From the NCBI GenBank assembly GCA_030407005.1, contig JAUDYN010000011.1:362501-426500 (forward strand): a DNA stretch of 64,000 bases, given 5' to 3'. Origin of the DNA: Desarmillaria ectypa (lineage: Eukaryota; Basidiomycota; Agaricomycetes; Agaricales; Physalacriaceae). Positions 34,866 to 45,894 of the stretch are shown here, in pieces (the first letter of the stretch is position 1; each line of letters opens with the position of its first letter). Below the pieces are notes generated by a model. It was given only the letters and a program-made list of their open reading frames with translations, had not been told where the DNA came from and did no database searches. Position numbers and translations under genes: made by a program.

Positions 34866-36486
34866 CTACCGCGTCGTCACGATATGAAATCCGGACTGGC
34901 TCTTAAACAGCGCATCAAAGACCGGATCATTAAAGGTACCTCCTAACCCATAAGCGTCTTCCTCAGACGAGTCACTCTCGGATTCTGTATCTGAGAAGTC
35001 ATCATCCCTAAATATCTTCACCTGCGGCATACCCACCTCCATATCCGCAAGATAGTCGATACAAGTGTTCGCATTAGCGCCACTAACATGCACTTCGACT
35101 TCTCTCAGAGCACTCATCCCCCGTGCGAGAAGGACACCCAATATCGTATCAATTCCCAGGCCATCAATCCCTTCAATATCTGAGCTGCGCAGACATAGTG
35201 TCTCGAGCTTCGGACAAGGACGCGAACCATCTGGCAAGGGGAGAAGGCATTTTACCGCCGTCCACTCTATCTCCAAATGCCGGACATTCATCAGGAATTG
35301 TTGCATGGACTCGAAAGAAGCAGAAATATTCTTCAGTGCCACCCTCTCCATCAGCGGGAAGGTAAGGCCAGAAAGGACATCGCCGGGGTCAACGGCAAGC
35401 GCATCTCCCGGATACCTATCGTTCTCCAGCGTCACCTGCCGCACATTGGGTCCAATCAACAGCTTCGCCAACCCATGGTATGCCGTATCGGCACGGTAGC
35501 CGATAGAAATATCTTCTAGCTTTGGAAGAGTGACTGGACGAACTGCGTCATCGTCGCGGCTAGAAGGCCCAGCATCGTTCATTAAACGCAACTTTCTCAG
35601 TCGTGGAGCACACGCGGAGAGGATCCCATGCATGTCTGCCGTCGAAGGGCGTACATTAGGTGAGAGCGAAGTGATCTCGAGAACCTCCAGATCGCGAAGC
35701 ACAGTAAGAGAGGACCATTCTGCGTAGACGCCCCGGAGGGTAAGAGTGCGAAGGCGATTGGTGCGGGAATCGAGTATGAAGGGCGTGTTAAGAGCGGCCG
35801 GTTGGAATTCGGAAGCATGGCTAATATAGTCGTTACATCGCATTATAGTAAGGCTCTCGAGCAGAGGCGCGGGGGCATTACTTAGATAGAGAAGGGCAAC
35901 ATGCATGGGGAACCAAGTATCCGCGAGTATGGAAAAGGACCGCCAACGGTGTATGTGCGGGCGTAGCATGGACATGGCAGTCATCATGTGTTGATAAGAG
36001 AAGGGTGGAGTGTAAGAACACTCGGGTTCGACACTGATGATGATCGTCAGTCAATCAATGGAAGAAAACATGAAAGATAGGAACATACCTCGGCTCTGAG
36101 AAATCCCAGTCGGGGTCTCTAGCATCGATTATTATGTCGAGAGCATGGTTGCGAGATAACGAGAGGTGGGAGGAGAGATGAGAGGTGTGAAAGATGGATA
36201 GCCTTCGTCCATTGTGACACGTTTTATGGATGGAAGCAATAGTAGCGCACAGACTCGTCCACAGTGCTGGGGTATTACGAGCGACCATACGCCAGTACCT
36301 GCTAACAGCAGACAGACGTGTGGGCATCTTGACGCTCTCCGAGTCGAATAATGGGATTTCCTTCCCTTCCGTCGCCACTGGAGTGCCATGGGTCGCCAAA
36401 GAGAATATGTACGTGAGAAGCTCCACAGGAAGTTTGTCGATTGGGGAGCAAGCTCTAGAATCGTACTTTATCCAGAACTTTGGCAT
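34866..36486 (-). CDS. F-box/LRR-like protein, 521 aa
   Basis: Two exons close in phase: 36089-36486 and 34866-36033, with a 55-nt intron. The start is the ATG of MPKFWIKYDSRA; the frame continues 17 codons upstream through a poly-C run but has no ATG there. Residues about 15-70 (PIDKLPVELLTYIFSLATHG, then LSAVSRYWRMVARNTPALW) form an F-box-like domain typical of Agaricomycetes and would bind Skp1. The C-terminal part has LRR-like blocks (LRTLTLRGVYAEW, LEVLEITSL, LRKLRLMND, LETLCLRSSDIEG) and an acidic stretch (SDTESESDSSEEDAYG). Target unknown. The gene is intact. Confidence 0.9.
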
Positions 36487-36515
36487 TATCTGACGGGGCG
36501 CGCTTTGATGTTGGC

Positions 36516-36531
36516 GGGGGGGGGGGGGGGG
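36516..36531. repeat. Poly-G run of 16 in the leader of an F-box gene
   Basis: Sixteen consecutive G on the plus strand, about 30 bp in front of the start codon of the minus-strand F-box gene. Length is likely unstable and could also be a sequencing artefact. Confidence 0.85.
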
Positions 36532-37219
36532 AAACAATCACGTCGGTCAAGACCAGCTTTAAATATAGCTGTATCCAATAAATTCGTTCTTTTGTTTCAT
36601 TAGATCAGCTAGAACAAAAAAGAGTGGACCATAAACAGGAAAATCGGAATCAAATAATATCAATCAGACATACCTTCTGCGCCTGTCTTATTGTTCTGTC
36701 GCGACCGTGCGACGGCAAGGCTAGAAGCCAAGCTGAATTGAAGGGGAAAGGGATGAAAAGCGAAACGAAAGGCTAGAAGAGGAAGGAAAAAGGGAATGGA
36801 ATGGAGAACGGGGTATCGGTGGCCTTTCCTTGAGGACTTTGTAATAAGTTTCACTCTACCTTCCATAACAATGACTGAACAAAGGGAAGTCGAAATGGGT
36901 ACGTGACAGATCTGAGATCTAATAAGCGTGACTCGGACACAGCCTTCCGATGTGAAAATGCAAAATAAAGTTGAAAGAACTGTCCTAATTTAGAAACTCG
37001 CAAGAGCAGCACATTGTGCGCATTCATATGGCGCTTTGGACCTGAGAGCAACGAGGCTCGTATCAATCGATATCCAGTATACAGAAAAACATAAGAATAT
37101 TATACACATATCCTCAGAGCTACATAGTACATATTGCCTTTGTTGATTAGGAATCTGCAGCGTGCACTAATTCGTCCCTTTGTAAGTAAATGAGAAAACG
37201 CGCCACGCATTCAGTGTCG
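36532..37219. other. Intergenic region
   Basis: Purine-rich on the plus strand around 36720-36800. No gene seen. Confidence 0.5.
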
Positions 37220-40119
37220 CTATGGGGAAGTAACGATACCGGTCATTTTCAGGTACGGCTCTCCTCCTCCACCAATATTATTCCCATCTGAAGAACTAGG
37301 CGGCTGGATAAACTCTGGACTGAAGATTTGTCCGAGGTCGACCGAGCCGTCATTGAATAGCGACATAACTTCCGACGGTGACATGTACATTTGCTCGTTG
37401 CCCATGATATCCATGTTCATGTTCCCGGAACCGTCAGCAAACGACGGCTGCTCGAATTTCGTCACGGGCGTTCCTGAAGACGGGGGTGCCGAAGGAAAAG
37501 ACGATGACGGCCCCGCAGCTTTTTGGGCGTCCAAGAAGTCAGACGGCGAAAATGCTTCTGGACTGGGTGATTCTCCGCTGCAATTCGAGCGCGCAATAGA
37601 CGGCGCCTTCTTGCGTACTGGTCGGATCCAGGGCGGCCGTCTGTCATTTTGAAGATTGTCTTGTTGTGCAGTGGGCTCCAAGGGAATTTGAGTTACTATT
37701 GAGTCTGAGTAAGGGTGTGGAATGGACCTGGACACTACGGAAAACTCACATCGGCAGAACTCTTCCATAAGATCCCCCGAACGAAGTCCGCAGATGTAAC
37801 GACCGCTGAATCTTCTCAGGAGACCAATACAGGAGCGCAGCGCGTCGAGACCGGAAGGTATCAGGTGTTGCAACGTATCAGACTTGCAGTTGAGTAGAAC
37901 GGCGACGAGTGTCCGTCCAGCTTGGGTAAGTTGGTGGATAACATGAACGCCATCTAAAAAAACCATTCCATCAGTAAACGTCTATCATAAAACAAAGCAC
38001 CGCGGTCTCACAATAGGTCATCAGCCCCTTCCTAGCAATATGTAGATGCGCAGCAGCGATCTGCAATGCTGAACTATGTGCAGCGACCATAGCTTCCTTC
38101 TCAGCCTCCGTCTGCTGTTCATCATCCCCGCCCGCTGCATGTCGCTCAGCGACCATCTGCGAAAAGCGATGTCGATGAATCAAGAGCCGTACGAAGTGCT
38201 CTGCACAATGTAACCGCTCCGCCTGCGTCAGTCGAATCGTATCCTCTGTACCCAGAGTCTCCGCAGATTGCGACCAGATAGGAGGGATACTCCGATGGAT
38301 CTCATCCAGTAGTATCTCCTCATCCTTCAACAGCTTACACCCGGAAGACCCAGTCAGCAACGCCGCTGCTTTTGCCATAAATGGCGATGAGGACTGCCTC
38401 GCCGGTGGCACATCCAGCACAGACTCCGCCACCACGAAAATCCTCAATGAGAATATGAAAGCGCTCATACGACATTCAGTACCTGGAGGGGGCACACCAA
38501 CACCCTCATGTGTGATATATTCATCATCAACAGGTGCCGGCTCTCCCACATCGCAGTCCCTCAGTCGAATCATCGGCGGTCGTCCAAAATGCGCACTCAG
38601 CTGCTTATCCCAGATATACACACACCAAAACGTGCGTTTCCGCACCTCATCCTCAATCGGGTCGAAAAGATCATATGTATCGGCTGAACGGTGGAGACCA
38701 GCATCGACGGACACGGTTATGGCTTCTGAGAGGAGGGCAGCACCTTTTGAGAGCCGACCAAGACCGATAGCGTATACGGCAGCGATGAGGTTGGCTTGTA
38801 TGGTATATAGGGTGGGTCGGTCCGCGGTGGGGAGGGTGCGTAGTCGTCCAAGAAGCTCGAACCAATGCGTGCCAGCAGAGATACTGTCGTTTGGATCGGC
38901 ACGAACACGAGGATCATCCATATGCCGGGACGCCAGGCAACAAATAGAGACAATGAACGCAGCAAATCCAGGCTCGCCCCATTTTTGTGGGTTGCCGTAG
39001 TCTGCAAGGAAAGTCGGGACGTGGATGAAGGGGAGGATATAATATGATGTTGAGAGATAACACTGCACGAGGCTGCCATAGTATGTTAGCTATCATCCTC
39101 TGGGGCATCAACCTATTTACCTGTCCATAAGCTCTGGTTCGATGTATGTCGTTATCATCGACCAGAGCGTCTGGGGATTAATGTGTGTTCTCCGGGGTGT
39201 TCGGTTGGGAAACCATTGTGGCTCCTGAGAATTGGCAATTTTCTTGGCTGCGGATGCGGTTTCGTTTAATGGTATGCCTTCGCTCGCCGTCTCGGAGGGG
39301 TTGTGTCGCTCGACCAGAAGGTCCAACAGGGGCAAACCGGACGTTTCACCCTGCCATCGCGTGTACCCCTCGTCGTCAAAATACAGATATGAGGCGGTGA
39401 GCGACATCCGCGAGGTGTCGTCCACGAGGGTATCTGAGCCACTCCCTGTGAAGAGATTTCCCATGAGAGACTGGAAAGACGAACTGGGGCTGCGTTGTCG
39501 GCCATCAGAAGATTGAGGAGGTGGTGAGAAATGTGTTGAAGGGTTAGTGAGTGGAAATACATGCAAGGAAGGTGGGGGAATTCCCGAGGGAAAGGCGGGA
39601 AAGGAAAAGGCAGGGCTGTTGATGTCGGTTGGAGAAGACTGTTTAGCCGGGTTTACTGCCGCTGCACCACCAGCAGCGAAAACCGCGGGTGGTATCGCTT
39701 GTATTAGCGTTTCGAGGTGGTGCATCCGGTCCTCCAGCGTCGCAGTTCGTCTAGTATAGCCATTAACTACAAATAAGAGTTATATTGTACAAGCTGCTTA
39801 CTTGGACTTGTGTGGGTGGGTCCTCTTCCCAGGCTCCTCGAACGTACATGCTGAATTAGCGGTAAGACAAGCCTGGCATGGATGGCCTTCATCGCATTTA
39901 ATTCTCCTCCGACTAATTCAAGTCAGATTCGCGCGCCAACCGGAAGAAAAATGGACAATACATACCGACAACGGTCGCATGCCCTGTTATCATCGCAGTG
40001 AGCAACCGTTCCGATGATCCGCACAAGAGGACTTACCTGCTCAGCTTGAACCGACGCTCTTTGAGAATTGAAGACGTCTGGGTTTCCTGCTGAGTATCTG
40101 ATGTCGTTACTGGAGGCAT
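37220..40119 (-). CDS. Zn2Cys6 transcription factor with fungal-specific regulatory domain, 860 aa
   Basis: Seven exons close in phase: 40037-40119, 39966-39983, 39802-39912, 39121-39750, 38012-39072, 37750-37953, 37220-37695. The DNA-binding domain is complete: cysteines at about residues 30, 33, 40, 46, 49 and 56 give the CX2CX6CX5CX2CX6C pattern (ACDRCRRRRIKCDEGHPCQA, then CLTANSAC). A linker and a coiled coil (TLEDRMHHLETLIQAI) for dimerisation follow. Residues about 280-635 are the fungal_trans middle homology region (YYILPFIHVPTFLADY, LIAAVYAIGLGRLSKGAALL, RKRTFWCVYIWDKQLSAHFG). The C-terminus is disordered and acidic and may activate transcription. Binding usually targets paired CGG triplets. 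It is 3.8 kb from the GH127 start and could regulate it, but no direct evidence is visible. Confidence 0.93.
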
Positions 40120-40125
40120 GTTTGT

Positions 40126-40148
40126 GGGGGGGGAGGGGGAGGAGGAGG
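40126..40148. repeat. G-rich tract in the leader of the Zn2Cys6 gene
   Basis: Runs of eight, five, two and two G separated by single A residues. It could form a G-quadruplex on the plus strand; the mRNA would carry the C-rich complement. Confidence 0.75.
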
Positions 40149-42301
40149 TCGAGACAGGAAAATGCGGGGTAGATAGATATCCGGTTGGTTACTCCTGGGG
40201 TACCGAAATTTCCCGTAAACGATCGATCGTCTGGTTGGTTAGGAGTCTCTTCGAAAAAGGGAGGTGTCGTGGTCTTGGTCAGTGGATGCTCAGACAGTCC
40301 CAATCCCACTTTGCTCAAGGGGGACGACTTCGAAGTATAAGGTCAAGGCTGCAAGGTCGTCTGACTCTCCCGATGATGACGATTGGAATTTGGAATCCCA
40401 GTTATACTTTTACCCTCAAACTATGCCGAGTCGCCGAGTTGCTTAGAAATTTGTCCTATTTTGGAACTTAGGAGTGGATACCTTCCTCGTTGCTGTTCCA
40501 TTTCATGGGTGTCGATATGCAGTGCGTTCAGAGCCCCAGGGACCTGCGAGCTTGCTACTCGTTGGCAGAAAGCAGCGTCAATTGTTTGAGGAAACTGAAA
40601 CGGTAATGCTAAATCTAATCAGCATCACGGCATGACGAAACAATCTGCACATCTTTGTTGCAGTCGACGTACGTAAAGCGAGTGTTCGAAAGGCTGGAAG
40701 TAGGTGGCTGTAGGCGGTTGTTAAAATAGTGAACGAGGCCACAAGGGACCGAATGGCGTGCGGGGAAACTTGGCTCGAAATAGAATTGGTTATTAAAAGC
40801 CTGGAGAAGTACGTACTGGAAAAATTCCAAAAAAAAAACAGAGGCATAGCACCATGGAAGACGATGAATGCAAGCCTGACGACGAGAAAAAAAAAGGAAA
40901 GAAAAACTCCATTGTGCGGAACCGAAACTTGATAGAGCAACAACGATAAGCCAAATGGAGGAGAGCACCTAAAGAGATTTCAGTGACATCACCTCGAAAC
41001 AAGGGGCCAAATTTATTTGCGGGGAAATTCGGAACATATGACAAAGGGGTAAAATTGCACACTAGGCAGTGGACATGCGATCAGTCGTAGAAACAGTCGA
41101 AAGGGACCGAAAGGGAGCAAACAGAGAGTAATCAGGGCGATCGATACAGCCGAGACAGGAAAAAAAAAAGTTCAACAGAGATCAATAGTGTTACCAGATT
41201 GCCATGCAACGCTATTCAGTAGACGAGTGGATTCTCAGACATGAGTCCAAGCGTGGTACAGAATATTCAATTGTTTCCCCCCAACCCCAGCTTGTGGGGA
41301 AGAACAGCTGTCGAGGAGGGTATCCTAGGGCATCGCGGCAGTTTCAGCGTGAATGATATTCCAATCCATTGGTGGCGCAGTCGTTTAGCGTCAGAAGACG
41401 AGGTTGATAAAAAGGAGCAATCAGATTGGGCGCTCCAATGTATTGGAAATGATGCCGAGCAAAATAAGCGTATTGATCTCCACAAGAGCTCGGCACTCGG
41501 CAACTTGTCAGGGGCAAGTTTCTTCCGAGACGTTGTTTGGTGCCGAAGTTGCCGTCTTAAATTTGCGCGGAAGTTAAGGGCTCAATTAGGGACGCGTCTA
41601 AGCTCCACCAACTAGACAAACTGATTGTTACCGATGGCTCCTCGCTGTGAAGCGAATCCGAAGGAGAATCCATCGTCGGGCATGATAGACTACTCTTCCC
41701 CCACATAGCACGCTTGCGCTAGAGTCAAACTGTATCATTCTTCAAAATGTTTGTCAGTTGACCGAATTTCATTCGGGCAGGCTTGGTCGCTGAGCGCACT
41801 ACGGCATATAGGTTTACTACCGGAGCCTTGTTTCGTATGGAACAGGCCCCCAAGATCGCGTCATGTCAGCTTCAAATCAGCGTGGTATTCGCCGTAGAGA
41901 GAGAGAACAGGATATTTTGAAAGAAAGTTCCCAGACACAAAAGCTGAGCATATGCTGGAATGGCGCATAGGCCGTCCACATAGAGTATGCCAGGCCAGAG
42001 TCCACACATCGGTTCAGTGCAGCTTCCCTCTGGCGAATTGTAAAAAGTAAAACCATGTTCGGCGGCTATCACACATTTCAATGAATACCCACTGGCTGCA
42101 AGTACAATTCTAGGCGCTTCCAATCAAGACTTCTCTACACGTTGCGAAAATCGAGCAAGGACCGCTGAGATCGTCAGCGCCCGGATCAATAAGTTAGGCT
42201 CAAGTCTTCCGATCAAGCCTCATCCGCTTTTGATACAGCATCTGAGTGCCACGCGGCGGTGTACTCGTTGATTAGAAAATACTGTGGGAAAATGCTGGTG
42301 A

Positions 42302-42323
42302 AAAATGCGAGCTGGCGGCGCAG
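42302..42323 (+). repeat. Dispersed 22-nt repeat, copy 2
   Basis: Reads aaaatgcgagctggcggcgc plus ag; matches 29529-29550 with one difference in the same orientation. Confidence 0.5.
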
Positions 42324-43243
42324 TTGTGCACGAGTCTACTTAAATCTAGTCCTCCATTTGGACTTCTGTCCAATATCCATCCTGCATATACATTATATCT
42401 CCAGCAAGAAATTATCATCCACACTTCGTACTATACACTGGCAGTGTGTACCAACCAGCAGGGAGATATCTGAGTCAGAATTGAGATCTTGCACCGCTGG
42501 GAATGTGAAATGAAGCGAGTTGTTGATAGCTTTCAAGTCATCGTTGCTTATCCACGGCAATCTGATACCTTTCCTTTTCACAACCGACGAGAAGTCCAAC
42601 TCAAGGTTAGAGTCGTCCCACAAGCGTCAGAAGTGTCACTGCCGCATTCCCGGATGGGACAATCCCTGGGAAGGCGCCGCCACCAAACCGTATTCAAAAC
42701 ATCATAGGAAACCTACGCTGACTACTTCTGGCAGAGGTGTCGGATACCTGAGTATAGAGCTCATAAAACCGACAGGAATTCGGAAAGAGCCACAGCGGCA
42801 ACTGCTCGGCAAATGAGCCGTTACGTGCCGCATGCTCGCCGATCAGCTCAAATTACTCAAGCCGACCCAGAGGATAGCCTCTATCTAGCGCTACTCAAGA
42901 ACAGTAACGCCTTGCTATAACCCTCCGTCATTTCCTCATTCTTCAGAAAGAATCGGGAAAGTTGTTGTCTTCGGCATTACTCAGCATTATGTCGGAGACT
43001 CAATTTTCCTGGGTGCACGCTCTGAGCTCGTTGTCTTCAACTTTCCGGCTATCTACTGGTCTGGTATATTATCCCCCTTCTATAGAAAAGAAAATGCAAT
43101 GCAATTCTGAGAGGCTCAAATGCTACGAGGCTGTCACGATCTGGGTTTGACACTCCGACGGCCCTCACTGTGTCTGGTATTCCCTAGCAGACTGTTTCCC
43201 TCTTACATCCGTGTCTGGCGGTACAGAGTCTCTTACTACAAAA

Positions 43244-44578
43244 ATGGCGGCCTCTCCACCCATCAACCGTCTCTTTGTTGAGATTCTCAATGAAATCTTT
43301 CCCCTAACACTTCATCACCGCATGAAGGCTTTTACGGTGTTTCAATATCACTGCAGGACCCTGGCTTATCGCGCGCGTATGTTCGTCGTGGAAGCCTTTC
43401 AGCGGCCATTTGTTATGGTGTCGGATGCTCGTATCTCCAGGATGTCGTCTCGCTCTATAGGATGGCCTCGACTCACACTGAAAGCCATTACCTTGATATA
43501 AAACTCAACGAATCATTTTTCAGCGATTGCCCTCCATCCTTGAAAGCGGAACTGCTGGATATTTCGATGATCCACTGTAGGCGGTGGCGTAATATCATGG
43601 TTGTCATCTCAAGTCCGTTGTCTGCGCGCTTCGAGTCCGAGGTGCGGGGCCGATTGGACTTGCTTTCCAATATTACGATATTCTGCCCAGAAGACTGGGA
43701 TGCTTTCAATGTCTTTGATGATGCGCCTATGTTGACTGGTGTATACATTGATACATGGCACCCCCGCCAGTCGTTTCCCTGGAGCCAGCTTGTTTCTTAT
43801 TCCAACAGCACCGACTATGGGGATGATGAAACAACTGCCGCATTCCTCTGTATAATCCAAAAAGCTCCGTCGCTTCGTGACCTCCGTATTCCTTATGAAG
43901 CCGACCCGGATATTCCTGCAACATCTTAATGGCTAGCTCCCCAATCACCCATGCGAATTTGCGTGTTTTGGATGCATGCGAGCCGAAGCTTCTCGCCGCA
44001 TTGATATTGCCAGCGCTCACGGGGATGAGACTTAGTTCTTTCTCTGATCTATACTGTCGGTCAGGTTTACTTGCAGAGCTTCTTCCCTCATCCTGTGGTC
44101 CCGATGTTCCCTCACCAAACTGACTCTGGGGGATGTCAAGATATCCCACGTCGCCATCGATATATTGGATCTCACACCGCAATTGGACACCCTTAACATC
44201 GAATTCGGTAGACGGATGACGCAGTGCGATCCCATTCTCCAGACTCTGTTCCAGCGCCTTGCTTGCCCATCTACCGATCCAAACCACGCTCCATCTCTCA
44301 CTCATCTTGCACACATCAGACTTTGCGTAGCGGACGTTCTCATCGAGGAACCATGCTAGTTTATGGACAATATATCCTTCGATGTGGTGTCTTCAAGATG
44401 GAGCAGTCACGTCCTCAAGTCCGTTTACATCGAGATCGTCGACCCGACACCGAACATGCTTAGCCCTGGCTGGGGATTAACCGTACAACATATCGAGACT
44501 TTACAGAAATTCAAGAAGGAAGGACTCGATGTTGATATTCTTGTTGTGAACCCCGGTGAATCATATCACTGGGTGTAG
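43244..44578 (+). pseudogene. F-box-like gene broken by frameshifts and a stop
   Basis: The reading begins with MAASPPINRLFVEILNEIFP, an F-box-like start. Coding-like sequence continues in changing frames: one frame up to about 43929 (LTGVYIDTWHPRQSFPW, APSLRDLRIPYEADPD), the next from about 43929 to 44123 (NLRVLDACEPKLLAALILPA), and a third from about 44124 to 44578 (VAIDILDLTPQLDTLNIEFG, VLKSVYIEIVDPTPNMLSPG). An in-frame TAG also interrupts the third part at about 44357-44359. The order and content are those of a normal basidiomycete F-box protein with LRR-like blocks. Introns cannot restore the frame at all breaks, so I call it a pseudogene. Its 3' end is duplicated downstream. Confidence 0.7.
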
Positions 44579-44773
44579 TAGACTGTACATTATTGTCATT
44601 TCCCAAGTCCCCGTAGTACAAATTAATTATTTGTCTAAGGATTTGCGTTGAGCTTGTTGGCAACATGATTCTATCGTGAAAAACACCATCCGTAATTTTG
44701 TGCAGACACTAAACTTGTCGGGACGATTTTCGCGAGGGCGGTGAAGAGATTTCTGCTACAGCGGTGATCAATG

Positions 44774-44949
44774 ATCAAGTCCGTCCACTATCGAGATCGA
44801 CTCCGGACAAGCTGAGACCTGGATAGGGACTGACCGCACAGTATATAAAGACTTTACAAAGTTTCGAGGGGGAGGGACTAAATATTGAGATTTTTTGGTT
44901 CTGTATGAAGCGTGAAAGAGGCGCTACAGAAGAATATTTTTGGGCATAG
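44774..44949 (+). pseudogene. Decayed second copy of the F-box 3' end
   Basis: This stretch aligns with 44415-44578: tcaagtccgt, atcgagatcg, gactttaca, then ggactwratrttga-type words recur in the same order and spacing. It carries many substitutions and no open frame. It looks like an old tandem duplication of the last exon of the neighbouring pseudogene. Confidence 0.6.
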
Positions 44950-45894
44950 ATTGTACTATTCTATTTGCTGAATTATTATTGCTAATCCTCTTCCCCCAAG
45001 TGGTGCCTGTTGGCTTCCTAGTACAAGTTTCTGTGTCTAAGAATTGTATCGGATTTATCGGAAAAATACATCTTGACTTGCGTCCGTAAACTGCGAAAGT
45101 ATCACGCGGGCAGGACGCAGGCCTGAGGCGGGCCGATCATCATCCGGATGCTGTTGTGTCAACTTTCCCGCAAACGCTCACGCTCGTAATGTCCTTCCGC
45201 GTGTACAGACCTGGCGGCAAGTTCAATCAAGGTCACAAGCGTTCTCTTCGGAACTTCGTGTGTAATAGGACCGTTAACTGAAAAGTTCGACCATTGACAG
45301 CTCTTTAGATTATCGGGATTGCAGCAGCATCCGCACTGTACTTTTTTGGGAAACAGATGATGGAAAGGAAGAAGATATTAGACTTGACGTGTTATAAAAA
45401 CTGTGAGTGCCGCATAGACATGTAAGCTTGGATGTGATCTGATTGTGTCGTTCAGCGATACAAAAACGAGCTGACGAGGAGAATAAAAGGGAGTGAGAGT
45501 TTGACCATAAGGAAGCGCCTTATGATTTTTTCCCCACCAACTTCGGAACATTCCAAAAATCGCACAAAGAACTCGCAATCCATTTTCTTCTTGGGGCCGC
45601 TACCAAGGTTCAAAATGGACTTGAGCGCTAGATCTATTTCCACCTCCCCACATTTCTACGGCAAACTACAAAATGGATTTCGTAGCTGTCCCTACCCCCT
45701 TCTAGCGCCAGGCTCATGGATATACCATATGTGTGTCGCATCCCATCCACTACCGGTGTATCTCCTCTTTTGCATAAACTTCAGCCTTACTATCAACCTC
45801 GTCGTTGTCTAAATGTATTATTCGAAGACCTAACTAACGCACTCGTGCTAATTCCATGACATGCAAGTCTATTCGAGTCCATGCAAAGTCCAGA
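44950..45894. other. Intergenic region
   Basis: The first part continues the duplicated 3' flank (gattgtactatt, gtacaag, gtctaaga). Nothing else recognised. Confidence 0.45.

Larger units (their letters stand above)
40120..43243. other. 3.1-kb intergenic region
   Basis: No supportable gene. A G-rich tract (40126-40148) sits directly upstream of the regulator start, several A-runs lie around 40830-40900, and the second copy of the 22-nt dispersed repeat is at 42302-42323. A 124-codon open frame at 41241-41615 has no domain or splice context. Confidence 0.5.

Noticed and set aside
36487..36537. Upstream extension of the F-box gene through the poly-C run (proline stretch)
   Set aside because: The extension starts with TTG, not ATG, and depends on the exact homopolymer length.
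41241..41615. 124-codon plus-strand open frame
   Set aside because: No recognisable motif, no introns around it, no homologous neighbour in the window.
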